DNA of 64,000 bases, from NCBI GenBank assembly GCA_035559535.1, contig DATMBG010000029.1:1-64000 (forward strand). Reading direction: 5' to 3'. The notes under the pieces were generated by a model that was given only the letters and a program-made list of their open reading frames with translations, had not been told where the DNA came from and did not search any database. Origin of the DNA: Candidatus Limnocylindrales bacterium. Lineage in GTDB: Bacteria > Moduliflexota > Moduliflexia > Moduliflexales > JAUQPW01. Position numbers and translations under genes: made by a program. Of the stretch, positions 20,401-28,493 are shown in pieces (within the stretch, counting starts at the first letter, position 1; each line of letters starts with the position of its first letter).

Positions 20401-22001
20401 TCGGCAAACCGACCTAATAAGGTAATTTCGTCCTCCCCAAATTGCCGCCCCTCTTCCAGATGACCCAAACCGATTACCCCTACCACTTGTGAGCCGGATT
20501 TGAGAGGTACTCCAAGAGCGGCGCGGAAAATATTGAATTTAGGCTCGGATAGACGATCCGGCCAGTTACGGTAATCATTAACGGCTAAAGGTTGACCGGT
20601 TTGCCAAACTTTTCCAATCACACCTTCCCCCGGCTTTAGTTGATAACCCAGGAACTTGCTGTGATCAACCCCCACACTGACCTGGATCGTTATTTTATCC
20701 TCTCCAGGCCTGGCCAGAGCAATAAATCCTTGGGGTGTACCTATTAAGGCTGCTGCTCGCGCGATAATAGACTCAAGTAAATCGTTTAACTCCAGCCGAT
20801 TCATTAACGCCAGGGTGGTCTCGTGAAGGGCTGTTAAGTATTCATTCTGCTGGCGTAACTTCTCCTCAGCCCTTTTACGTTCGGCAATCTGTTCCTTCAG
20901 GATGGCATTGGCTCTTGAAAGCTCGGCAGTTCGCTCTTCAACCCGAAGTTCCAACTCGTCATAGGCTTTTCTTAATGCCTCCTCGACATGCTTACGTTGG
21001 GTGATGTCCTTCATAAAGCAATAATGACCCTTAAACTGTCCATTCCGATCCATGTTGCTGATCAGGGTAAGTTCTTTATAAAAAACAGAACCATCTTTAC
21101 GTAAACCTTTGGCTTCAACCTTCACCTTACCTTCTTTCAACATGATTTTGTGGGCATCGAACATTTTTTCAAGGTCATCAGGATGTACCGTTTTTCGCCA
21201 CTCCAGACCGATCATTTCTTCAGGTTGATAGCCGGTAATGCTGGCATAGGCTTTATTGACACTTACATAGCGCCCCTGGGTATCCAGTCGGGAAATTCCT
21301 TCCACGGCATTTTCAAGGACCGTATTCATTTCGTGGAGTATCTCCTCAGTCTGCTTGCGTTCGGCTAACTCCATTTGGGCCAAGGTATATAAGTGCACAT
21401 TATCTAAAGCAATGGAAGCCAGTTGGGCAAGCCAACACAATACCGTAATCTCGTTATCTTCAAATTTTCGACCCTTTTCAAGATGGGTCAGACCGATCAC
21501 ACCCCGAACCTTCGACCCGGATTTAAGGGGTACGGCTACCGCTGCATGGAAAATGTCCAAACGGGAGTCTGGAAGACGACCTGACCAGGTACAATAATCT
21601 TCCACCCCCAAAGGCTGCCCGGTTTGCCAGACCTTCCCGGCTAATCCTTCCCCGGGCTTCAAACGAGAAACGATAAATTCGCTACAAGCTCCTACCCCTA
21701 CTTTTCCTACCATTTCAGCTTCTCCAGGTTCAACCAGGAAAATATATCCGTGTGAAGTACCTACCAGCACCCCAGCCCGTGTAACAATAGTTTCGAGTAA
21801 ATCCGTTAACTCTAACCGATTCATTAACGCCAGGGCCGTTTCATGGAGCACGGTTAGATGTGCATTCTGCTGGCGTAGCTTCTCCTCAACTCGTGTACGA
21901 TGGGTTTCCGCTGCCTCCAGTTCTTTGATCCGTTGACGCAGTTCCCTTAATTCGCTTATGAGTTGTTCCCTGGTTTTATCCTCGTCTTGCATCTTTTTCA
22001 C
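17481..22001 (-). CDS. Hybrid sensor histidine kinase with three GAF and four PAS domains and a receiver
   Basis: This 1506-residue cytoplasmic-looking kinase has no membrane segment. Order: N-terminal coiled coil; GAF (about 50-210); PAS (225-340); coiled coil; GAF (385-550); PAS (570-680); GAF (690-860); PAS (880-1000); PAS (1015-1135); HisKA with phospho-His in AGGIAHDFNNIL; HATPase with VEVDEGQMSQVIHNLVLNAQQA and GSGLGLATTYSI; receiver with MDDEE, phospho-Asp in VVILDLTIPGG and Lys in ITKPYQ. The GAF units are near copies, each introduced by RQQNEYLTALHETTLALMNR or a close variant. GTG at 22001 or ATG at 21992 could start it; AAGGAAGGGGG is well placed for the ATG. It senses unknown intracellular signals, perhaps redox or small ligands. 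It stands alone next to the injection system locus. Confidence 0.9.
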   Translation of the reverse strand: MKKMQDEDKTREQLISELRELRQRIKELEAAETHRTRVEEKLRQQNAHLTVLHETALALMNRLELTDLLETIVTRAGVLVGTSHGYIFLVEPGEAEMVGKVGVGACSEFIVSRLKPGEGLAGKVWQTGQPLGVEDYCTWSGRLPDSRLDIFHAAVAVPLKSGSKVRGVIGLTHLEKGRKFEDNEITVLCWLAQLASIALDNVHLYTLAQMELAERKQTEEILHEMNTVLENAVEGISRLDTQGRYVSVNKAYASITGYQPEEMIGLEWRKTVHPDDLEKMFDAHKIMLKEGKVKVEAKGLRKDGSVFYKELTLISNMDRNGQFKGHYCFMKDITQRKHVEEALRKAYDELELRVEERTAELSRANAILKEQIAERKRAEEKLRQQNEYLTALHETTLALMNRLELNDLLESIIARAAALIGTPQGFIALARPGEDKITIQVSVGVDHSKFLGYQLKPGEGVIGKVWQTGQPLAVNDYRNWPDRLSEPKFNIFRAALGVPLKSGSQVVGVIGLGHLEEGRQFGEDEITLLGRFAELASIALDNARLYTAVQQELAERKRVEETLRKQQEEQQIIFDSVPAMIWYKDKENRILRINKPAAESTGLPVKEIEGKSAYELYPEEATQYYKDDLEVLNSGRPKFGIIEQLQTASGEKRWLQTDKIPYRDEKGDIVGVIVFARDITERKQVEEKLRQQNEYLTALHETTLALMNRLELDDLLQAIVVRAGALVGTSHGFIRLIEPGETETVGKVGIGAFSPFIGQRRKSDEGLGGKVLQTGQIVMVEDYQTWPHRLPDPRLDVFHAMVGIPLKSGSQVIGVIGLAYLEEGRKFGDNEIMILSRFAELASIAVDNARLYAAVQQELMERKRAEEALGQSEERYRAVVEQITEGIVLCDVQTKRVLESNAAFQNLLGYTAAEMLDLTLYDFIAHDRESIDRNIQHILAEKHYFAGERLYRRKDGSLVYVESSADLISYNKREVLCVVVRDITQRKKTEEVLAAEKERLTVTLRSIGDGVITTDTEGKIVLLNQVAEALTGWTQEEALGKPLDEVFHIVYERTRERCENIVAKVLKTNGIVGLASHTALITRGGMERVISSSGAPIRGKDGKIIGVVLVFRDITERRKLEGELLKTQKLESIGILAGGIAHDFNNILTAILLNISLAKMETKPESDLFRRLIEAEKASLRAKDLTQQLLTFSKGGAPIKKTASIVELIKDSANFALRGSNVRCEFSITEDLWPVEVDEGQMSQVIHNLVLNAQQAMPGGGTIQIRAENKIIDSERGKDLPLPVGRYIKLSIIDKGIGIPEEHLPKIFDPYFTTKPKGSGLGLATTYSIIKKHAGYIGVESKVGVGTTFYIYLPASKKETLTQEDQIKQDLKDQIKVSKGRVLIMDDEEMIREAVGQMLKQMGYEVEAARDGVEAIELYRRAKDSDRPFHVVILDLTIPGGMGGKETMKRLTDLDPGIKAIVSSGYSNDPVMSEYQHYGFRGVITKPYQIEELSKMLQNLILETNP

Positions 22002-22539
22002 CCCCTTCCTTCCTTAAAGGGCGGTCTCTCACAGAATGAAAATATGATCTAAAACAAGGAGGTTATAAAGAGAAACTGCCCAGCCTTTAAATTTTTTAAT
22101 ATCATGTCCGTAGAGTCTCAAAATGTCAAAATAAAATTATTGGGGAAGGGTTTTTTCTTTACTCTGAGGTAAGATAGAAGGATGGTTTCCCACGCTTTTG
22201 CTTTCAAAAATAAATGGGCCGTAAGGTTTGGTCCTTGCCATTTTCACCACCTCAGGAAATGGCCTTACCTTTTTCCGTCTTTTGATTTTGGACCGTTCGT
22301 CCTGAGCCTGGTCTAGGGGCAAATTCCCGGTCGGAGGCCGAGAGTCGTCCTTGGAAAACTCAGGGCGAACGGGAGAAGGGATCTGTAAATTCTCTACCTC
22401 CAAAAATACCCTTTTAAGCCTGCGGAGGGTTAGGGGACGTTTAAATAGAAAAAGGCTCCCCTACTAAACCGATACAGATACTTCTCAAAGGAGTCCAAGG
22501 AACCTCCCAGGAAGGATAGGAGGTAAGGGGAAACTCTCC
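22002..22539. other. Intergenic region between injection operon and sensor kinase, 538 bp
   Basis: No convincing gene. A frame at 22137-22403 is made largely of a repeat element (22293-22372). Positions 22437-22486 contain a fragment of the dispersed GACGTTTAA...CTACTAAA..GATAC repeat. I see no clear terminator for the long operon ending at 22540. Confidence 0.55.
22293..22372. repeat. 80-bp inverted-repeat element (MITE-like)
   Basis: CCGTTCGTCCTGAG (22293-22306) and CTCAGGGCGAACGG (22359-22372) are inverted repeats with one mismatch, flanking about 52 bases. A partial related sequence (TCGTCCTGAACCTTGAGCTT) occurs near 62547. Similar TCGTCCTGAG-type repeats are widespread in environmental bacterial genomes. 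Confidence 0.6.
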
Positions 22540-24000
22540 TTATCCCCAATTTGACAGAGGATATCTTTTGATAACGTCTGCTTCTCTTCTTATACGGTCT
22601 GTCCAGAACACTTGACCCGGTCGTTGAAAGAGATCCCGCAGGTGATTTCGATCAAAATTATCCAACTGATCCTGGGTTTCAAGATAAATATCCATGGCAT
22701 ATCGGAGCAACTTGCCTCCATGTCGACCCAATACCACATAAGGAGCTACCTGCGTTTCTCGATTCCTTTGGGTAAGTATGGCCAATACAGCCCAGGGGTT
22801 TTTGTCATCTTCATCTTTGGATACCCTCTCCCGGGCAACCGTAATCAAGACCTCTAATGCCCGGGCTTCAAAGGCAGCCCAGTCTTCATTTACCCGTTTG
22901 GTAGCCGCTGTGCCGTATTTGCTTAGTGATCTAACAATTTGAAGAAGTAGGGCCTTAAGTTCTTTCAACAAATCATCGGCCTGGGCTATCTTTGTTTTAT
23001 CAAAAAATCCGTTCTGTTCTTCCTTCCGGATATCAATGGATAGTAAGGGATCTGTCCCGATCTCGACGTATCGCTTAAATAACCCCGGGAATTGGACATT
23101 TCCAAGAACATTGTTGCTGGTACCCAGATTAAATTGCCTCTTGGCCTCTCGATTTAAAAAATCAACGTCAGATTGAAGCTGATCTAGATCCTTTGCCAGA
23201 TCTTTAAGCTCTACTTCTACTTTACTCCACAAGATTCGTGGATCTGCAACAGGGAGTCTTTGTTCCAGCGATCCTTCTTGTAATCCGTAATACAGGTTTA
23301 AAACCCCTAATACATCGGTTTTATCTTCATTACCTACCCTACGCTGACTCATTCCGGCCAGCAAAAGATTCACCACGGAGAACAGACTTACCGCCTGGTT
23401 TGCTTCTTCAATACTGATGGGGGATTCAATACTGAATCTGGCATCATCTAACCGGTCCAGGAAGTCTTTGACAACATTCAAGGAGAAATCAATTCCGTCG
23501 GTCTTGATTCCTGAGATAACGGCTACGTTTCGAGCTGCTAGATATTGATTGCCCTGGATACGCACCGTATAAATCCCTGCCGGGAGATTCACAAGGATAT
23601 AATCCCCATTTGCTTCCGTTTTTGTTGATCCGATAATCTGCTCTTGGGCATCTACGACCTCTACCACAGCCTGTGCCACGGGCATACCCTTTTCATTGGT
23701 TACGTGACCTGCTATTGAACCGGTCTGTGCAACCGGAGCTGCTTCCAGTTTGAAGTTGATCCGAGGAGTATCCTGCCCCTCCTTTACCTCAACTTCCATC
23801 CCTCCAGGACTTTTAAATCCTGCGGCCTGAACGTTAACCGTATATTTTCCAGGAGCTAGGTTGGGAATAGCATACTTACCGTTGACATCTGTCAATACCT
23901 CGGCGGATGCAGCTCCTGCAACATCCTTTGCGCTTACCTTAGCCTTCTCAATCCCTTTACCGCTTGTATCTAGGACTTGACCTGAAATCGAACCTGGCAT
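22540..24000 (-). CDS. Injection-system accessory protein with two carboxypeptidase-regulatory-like domains
   Basis: The 486-residue protein opens with two tandem beta-sandwich domains of the carboxypeptidase-regulatory type (about 2-80 and 92-170). Each has the pattern G(S)I(S/A)G.V...G...A.V, then DVNGKYAIPNLAPGKYTV or EANGDYILVNLPAGIYTV. The rest (about 195-486) is mostly helical and charged, with no recognised fold, and includes WSKVEVELKDLAKDLDQLQSD. No signal peptide is seen, consistent with assembly on a cytoplasmically built particle. It is the last gene of the operon and starts one base after the previous stop. Such sandwich domains often mediate protein or glycan contacts, so a surface or fibre-tip role is plausible but inferred. 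Confidence 0.7.
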   Translation of the reverse strand: MPGSISGQVLDTSGKGIEKAKVSAKDVAGAASAEVLTDVNGKYAIPNLAPGKYTVNVQAAGFKSPGGMEVEVKEGQDTPRINFKLEAAPVAQTGSIAGHVTNEKGMPVAQAVVEVVDAQEQIIGSTKTEANGDYILVNLPAGIYTVRIQGNQYLAARNVAVISGIKTDGIDFSLNVVKDFLDRLDDARFSIESPISIEEANQAVSLFSVVNLLLAGMSQRRVGNEDKTDVLGVLNLYYGLQEGSLEQRLPVADPRILWSKVEVELKDLAKDLDQLQSDVDFLNREAKRQFNLGTSNNVLGNVQFPGLFKRYVEIGTDPLLSIDIRKEEQNGFFDKTKIAQADDLLKELKALLLQIVRSLSKYGTAATKRVNEDWAAFEARALEVLITVARERVSKDEDDKNPWAVLAILTQRNRETQVAPYVVLGRHGGKLLRYAMDIYLETQDQLDNFDRNHLRDLFQRPGQVFWTDRIRREADVIKRYPLSNWG

Positions 24001-24001
24001 T

Positions 24002-25336
24002 TTACATACCCTCCTTTTCGGGTAACTCCCCTAACGCCTTCCACGCCAGGAGTGTCTCCCAGGTAAAATTAAGTTTTTGAGTTTCAAGTTTTTGGATCAT
24101 CTCCTCCGTAACTCCCCCTTTCCACAACAACTTACAGGCAATTTTGAATCCAGGCTTTTCTCCCTTGTCTATTCGGATAAGAAATTGTAAACTCTCGTTT
24201 TCCGATTTTGTTAGAAGAAAACCCAAAGGTAAAGAAGCAACCCCGAGTTCCGTTAACAGGGAAAGTCTCCCCCCTATGCTCTCCCATCTAGAACTCGGGT
24301 AATACTGGATCTTTGAAAGACCAAACTGGGTAACCTCTGAATCGATAAAAGTGACTTCTCCCTGGGCGGTAGACTGAAGTTCTAACTTTACCTCCGACGG
24401 AGTTCTCGCTTCGGTTGGACGGACTTCCGGCAAAGCGTGATCTTCCAGGGACCTGTAGTTAGCGGAAATAAGAGTTTGACAGGAGAGGCTGGAGATGGGG
24501 AAATCTAACAGGACTTCTTTTTCAATTAAAGTAAAAAGCAACTCCGGGCTCTGGAAACGGTCTTCACCGTTCAATTTCTTTTTAAGCGGCTCTAAAAGGA
24601 TTGTACTTACTTCGGAATCCGCACCTAAGCGTTCAATACCCTGTCGAACCCGTAATCTCCACGGTATTCGCCCAGAGGGTGGCTTTTCGGAGAGGGAATT
24701 TTCTATCCCTTCCCGGACCATAACACCTTCTGTTGCGGATGCCGAAGAATCTTTTTCTTTTAAAGGTGTTTCCGGTTCTTCAAAACTCTTATCCTTCTCT
24801 GATTCCTTTGTAATCTCCCGGTCCCGGGATTCAGTTTCCCCATTCGGCACTTCTTTTGAGACTTCGGTCTGCTCCGTAGGAAGAAGACTGAGGATTCGAA
24901 AAGTTTCTTCTCCCTCCATTGGTTTGATCAGTCTGGCGATGGGAATTAAATTTTCTCTGGATTCCGGCAAGGTTGCACGTAACAGGACCGAGCAATTATC
25001 CCATATCAGGGTAAATTGTCCTTCAACCTGACCTCCTTCAACCTGATCATATTTGATACAGACATACTGAGAATCTTCTTGGGGCTTGAAAACCACTTCC
25101 ACATCCTTGGGTTCGTCACAAACGATGCGATTCCTCTGGAAATCAAAAGCCAGTCCCGGTTGAACGGTAATGGTATGGGCATCCCTGGGTAGGACCTTAA
25201 AACCGTAGTAAACTTTTCCAAGTCCCAAAATTTCCCGGATATCCTGGAGAGCCGAGTGGAAAGACCCCTGTAGATGGTCCATATGTTCCGTTGTAATCCG
25301 CAAACCGTCAAAAACCCGAATTTGTCTTGGTTTCAT
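24002..25336 (-). CDS. Fibre/baseplate-associated protein of the injection system (unknown family)
   Basis: The 444-residue protein begins FDGLRITTEHMDHLQGSFHSALQD, followed by VYYGFKVLP and ITVQPGLAFD. This pattern is typical of phage tail fibre or baseplate decoration proteins, in which an N-terminal helix docks and beta-rich segments follow. A central stretch (about 165-215) is Glu/Ser/Lys-rich and probably disordered. The C-terminal part contains LLEPLKKKLN and a Leu-rich mixed region. I recognise no enzyme motif. It is separated from the next upstream operon gene by 119 bases, the widest gap in the distal module, and could have its own promoter. Confidence 0.6.
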   Translation of the reverse strand: MKPRQIRVFDGLRITTEHMDHLQGSFHSALQDIREILGLGKVYYGFKVLPRDAHTITVQPGLAFDFQRNRIVCDEPKDVEVVFKPQEDSQYVCIKYDQVEGGQVEGQFTLIWDNCSVLLRATLPESRENLIPIARLIKPMEGEETFRILSLLPTEQTEVSKEVPNGETESRDREITKESEKDKSFEEPETPLKEKDSSASATEGVMVREGIENSLSEKPPSGRIPWRLRVRQGIERLGADSEVSTILLEPLKKKLNGEDRFQSPELLFTLIEKEVLLDFPISSLSCQTLISANYRSLEDHALPEVRPTEARTPSEVKLELQSTAQGEVTFIDSEVTQFGLSKIQYYPSSRWESIGGRLSLLTELGVASLPLGFLLTKSENESLQFLIRIDKGEKPGFKIACKLLWKGGVTEEMIQKLETQKLNFTWETLLAWKALGELPEKEGM

Positions 25337-25455
25337 AATAAACTTTCATAACCCTTTGGGTCACCATATCCTATGAAGATAGAAGATAAAGCGACCTTAG
25401 ACTTTGACCTCTCGTAAGAAACTCATTCATTTCCAATAAAATTCCCGGCTTTGCC

Positions 25456-26865
25456 CTAACGGTGATATTCTTGAATTATATTGGCAAGGCTTAAGGTTCC
25501 CCGGGCATGGGATTTAACCTTAAGGTCCACTTGTTGGAGGTTATAGGTTTCGATATCAAAAGAAATGGTTTGTGCTCCGGGTTTAGGATCAATCCGTTGC
25601 CACCTCTGGGTCCCTTCAATACCGATTTCGATCGCTGCTGTTTGGTTGTCGATTCCAGGGAGATAAACCAATCGGAGCAATGCCGTACAGGCTGGATCAG
25701 ACAGACCCCGTAGGGGTTTCCAGAGACGTCCGCCCCGATTAACAAGGATTTGCTGAAGATAACCCGTCTGGGTTTGAAGGGCCAGTCGAACCTTCCCCTG
25801 GATTCCTTTGATGACTATCCAATAGGGGGTTTGGGCTTTTAAGTCCACAGGGGCTTGAAAGCCGGTGAAAATCCATTCCGGGTCTCCATTCTTTCCGGTA
25901 GGGACCAGGGTCTGTTTCGACTTTGCTAAGGGGGCTTCTAGGGAAGGAAATCCATTTGTGTCGTTTTGAATAGCGACGTACAATTCTGCCCCGGCGTTCA
26001 TTTGAAAAAGCCCGGTCACTCCTACTCCCTGCATAGAGGTTTCCAACATAAATCGTTGGGCCACGGAATAGTCTCCACTTACCGTGGCAAACTCTTTCCC
26101 ATCATGATTCTCAACGTTTCCAAGTAGCCTTTCCGAACCGAATTCACCACCGATGTCCATCTCTATCTTTCTGATTCTGTGACCCATGGGATCGGATATG
26201 GGATCTAGAAGGATTTTCTCACTCATTCCATAACTCAAGGGCAGGTTTCGGTCAAATCGAATGGTGTCATCTAAGGGATTCTTCCAGGTTTGGGTCTGTA
26301 ACAGGGAATAATCCAGACCGGCCCTGTTAATATTGATTTTGACCTTCCCAGGGGTATCCGATTTGATAAGGAACCGAAGGATAACCTGACCGTTCTCAGG
26401 TTGTATTTTATCTAGATAGGCATTGACTTGTTTTGCAAAATCAGGCAGGGTGTATTGATCGTTGACCAGTCCACCTGCGAAGGTCCAGAATACTTCTCCC
26501 TGATCCAATCTCAGTGAAACATTTCTGGGACGTGTAGGCATGTCGATTTCCAACCGATAAGTCTCCTTTTGGCCTTCATCCTTTTTTACACCCACGGTTG
26601 TTTGTTCTGGTCTTACCGGAGAGGTATCTTCGGTGACTTGAAGGGTGGCACCGATTTTTTTAACATTGGCATTGACAGGCAAATCCGATAGCGGAACGAG
26701 AACTTCGGTTTCTTCTCCGGGTTTTAAGGGAACAAAATCCTTCTCTAAACCCAGGATGGCTTCAACAGAAAGCTTATCGGGGCGAAAGAGATACGCTTCC
26801 TGAAAGGCCAGGCCCCGTTCACCTTTAATCCCTACATTTATTAAATGGGGAGGTTTAAATTCCAT
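25456..26865 (-). CDS. Beta-rich unknown protein of the injection system operon
   Basis: The 469-residue protein has no family I recognise. It is rich in alternating hydrophobic and polar residues, with several jelly-roll-like stretches such as NAGAELYVAIQNDTNGFPS and QTPYWIVIKGIQGKVRLALQT. These resemble domains that describe mechanical or carbohydrate-binding folds. No signal peptide or membrane segment is present. It sits six bases downstream of the 285-residue gene and is embedded in the distal accessory module. A structural fibre, shaft or receptor-binding role is possible. This is inferred from position only. Confidence 0.55.
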   Translation of the reverse strand: MEFKPPHLINVGIKGERGLAFQEAYLFRPDKLSVEAILGLEKDFVPLKPGEETEVLVPLSDLPVNANVKKIGATLQVTEDTSPVRPEQTTVGVKKDEGQKETYRLEIDMPTRPRNVSLRLDQGEVFWTFAGGLVNDQYTLPDFAKQVNAYLDKIQPENGQVILRFLIKSDTPGKVKININRAGLDYSLLQTQTWKNPLDDTIRFDRNLPLSYGMSEKILLDPISDPMGHRIRKIEMDIGGEFGSERLLGNVENHDGKEFATVSGDYSVAQRFMLETSMQGVGVTGLFQMNAGAELYVAIQNDTNGFPSLEAPLAKSKQTLVPTGKNGDPEWIFTGFQAPVDLKAQTPYWIVIKGIQGKVRLALQTQTGYLQQILVNRGGRLWKPLRGLSDPACTALLRLVYLPGIDNQTAAIEIGIEGTQRWQRIDPKPGAQTISFDIETYNLQQVDLKVKSHARGTLSLANIIQEYHR

Positions 26866-26871
26866 AACCTC

Positions 26872-27729
26872 TCATCTTAACCTTTGTGCGGCAGTTTTGG
26901 GAATCTTATATCCCTGATAGCTGACCAGTTCTCCCAAAATGGATTGGAGGACTTCCTCTGCCTTTACGACATCCTGATGTTCCACGGCCACAAGAATCAA
27001 ATAAGGGGGTTCCAGCGGGGTCCCGGGAGGTGGATACTGCCAGACAATACGGCGATTTTCCAGGAGGTCTTTGTCGGTGGTATGGGGCATATTTTCTATA
27101 CGTACCTCCTCCTCCAGTTCTGGATCATTTAAGATGGCAATGGAAACGATATGATCCATCACCTCCAATTTGTTACGATCCATGTTAAACGCTTCGGCGA
27201 AATCTTGTTTAGTCGTGTCGGTCCAGTCTTTGGCCAGCTCATTGAGGACTTCTCCGACTTTAACCTTACGTTCCAAATAATTCATCAGACCACCCGCCGC
27301 CATATTTTTGTTTATAATCGTATTAATGGCCTCCATCACAGTGGCCGGGTTTGCCATGTTAAGATGTTCAATGGCCCCTCGGGCCAATTGGGTTGTTGTC
27401 TTGGGTAAGAGAAGTGGCGGCAGAAACGGTAACAGAATATCCGGCCTGACAAAGGTTGCCGCGGGTAATTTTGTAGCAACCGCCGTTGCCAAAGGTTGAG
27501 TTGAAGAGAGAGCTTCTTTAGCAGGTTGGGTTAAGAGTTCTGGAATAAAAGCTGTAGTTACCGGACTCCCGGCAGTTACCCCGGTCAAAGGTTGGGTCGG
27601 TTGTGGAATTACCCGGGTCGTTTCAAACGATTTTGGAGAAGACAGGGTCATGGCTGTAGCAGGCTGGCTCCCTAACCTTCCTTCCCCTTTTGAATTCTTA
27701 AAACTATTAAGATTCGCACTAATGGCCAT
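26872..27729 (-). CDS. Unknown 285-residue protein of the injection system operon
   Basis: Residues 1-120 are rich in Thr, Pro, Ser and Ala and probably disordered (TRVIPQPTQPLTG, LLPFLPPLLLPK). Residues 130-285 look globular, with helices around NPATVMEAINTIINKNMAAGG and GEVLNELAKDWTDTTKQDFAEAF, then a beta segment PPYLILVAVEHQDVVKAEEVL. I know no family for it. A disordered N-terminus plus compact C-terminus would suit a connector or chaperone for the fibre-like neighbours. It follows the PASTA-like protein by 23 bases. Confidence 0.5.
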   Translation of the reverse strand: MAISANLNSFKNSKGEGRLGSQPATAMTLSSPKSFETTRVIPQPTQPLTGVTAGSPVTTAFIPELLTQPAKEALSSTQPLATAVATKLPAATFVRPDILLPFLPPLLLPKTTTQLARGAIEHLNMANPATVMEAINTIINKNMAAGGLMNYLERKVKVGEVLNELAKDWTDTTKQDFAEAFNMDRNKLEVMDHIVSIAILNDPELEEEVRIENMPHTTDKDLLENRRIVWQYPPPGTPLEPPYLILVAVEHQDVVKAEEVLQSILGELVSYQGYKIPKTAAQRLR

Positions 27730-27752
27730 TTTATAACTCCTTTCTACTTTTT

Positions 27753-28466
27753 TTATTTTGAAAGTACCTGTTTAGCTTCGACCAGAGAAAGCCCGATCAG
27801 TTGGGAAGTATTCATAGGAGTCATCGGAAAGGTAATATCTCCCAGGATCGCGCGTAATCTTTCTGAAGCTTCCCGGTAGGTTAATCCTAATAGATTGGGG
27901 GCAAAACGACGGGTTTCAACCGCTTCGGTCAAGATGATGATAACCCTTCGCTCTCCCGGTATCACCGGCATAACCTGAAGGACCTTGCGGTTATCCAACG
28001 CCGTGTCATGAGGGTTTTCTATCTCCGTGCCGAAGACGGTTAAGACTTTGTAGATCCCATACTGCTGAGAGATTAATGCCAATCTGGCCTCCTCAAAACT
28101 GCGACCAAAAAGGGTACTGGAAAGCAAAAACATATCATAAAGGATTTTAAGACTTTGGGATAACTTCTTGAAATCATCGGCTTTAATTCGATCTCCCGGG
28201 GATGGGAACGGGAGGTCTTGAAAAGGATTACTTCCGGGCGCCCCCGGTAGGGGTGCCAGAGGTTCCATTCCCTCACCCCCTCGCTCCTTCTCTCCTAAGC
28301 CGGGAGAGGGGGAAGGAGGGTAAGGGGATGTAGCCCCTACAGGGGTTTCAGTCGGGGATTTCAAGGGTGCTTCGCCTGGGCCGGGCTTCAAAAAAGTTAC
28401 GCCGGTACTTACCGATTGGACGGTTTTTAATTTTTCGATGCCAATCTTAAATTTTTCATCGGGCAT
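27753..28466 (-). CDS. Unknown protein with a repeat-derived Pro-rich insert and PASTA-like end
   Basis: The 237-residue product has three parts. Residues 1-40 are charged. Residues 45-90 are Pro/Gly-rich and are encoded by a copy of the genome's GC-rich hairpin repeat (SPYPPSPSPGLGEKERGGEG). Residues 95-237 are globular. The C-terminus contains two motifs that look like starts of PASTA repeats, LLGLTYREASERLRAI and LIGLSLVEAKQVLSK. PASTA domains bind peptidoglycan-like or beta-lactam ligands in other proteins, so a cell-wall contact role is conceivable but weakly supported. It lies 27 bases after the gpI-like gene. Confidence 0.55.
   Translation of the reverse strand: MPDEKFKIGIEKLKTVQSVSTGVTFLKPGPGEAPLKSPTETPVGATSPYPPSPSPGLGEKERGGEGMEPLAPLPGAPGSNPFQDLPFPSPGDRIKADDFKKLSQSLKILYDMFLLSSTLFGRSFEEARLALISQQYGIYKVLTVFGTEIENPHDTALDNRKVLQVMPVIPGERRVIIILTEAVETRRFAPNLLGLTYREASERLRAILGDITFPMTPMNTSQLIGLSLVEAKQVLSK
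28262..28335. repeat. GC-rich hairpin repeat inside a coding sequence
   Basis: CCCTCACCCCCTCGCTCC followed by TCTCCTAAGCCGGGAGAGGG and GGAGGGTAAGGGG matches the intergenic repeat family, for example the copy at 53450-53580. Here it is read in frame through the 237-residue protein without a stop codon. Confidence 0.7.
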
Positions 28467-28493
28467 GGAATGACCTCCAGGATTTAATGACGA

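Noticed and set aside
17481-22001. Sensor kinase as partner of the sigma-54 activator
   Set aside because: The activator's receiver lacks the phospho-Asp and Lys, and the kinase carries its own receiver; adjacency across 25 kb is not evidence of pairing.
22137-22403. Open frame of 88 codons upstream of the sensor kinase
   Set aside because: Most of it is the inverted-repeat element at 22293-22372 and there is no ribosome-binding site; treated as repeat.
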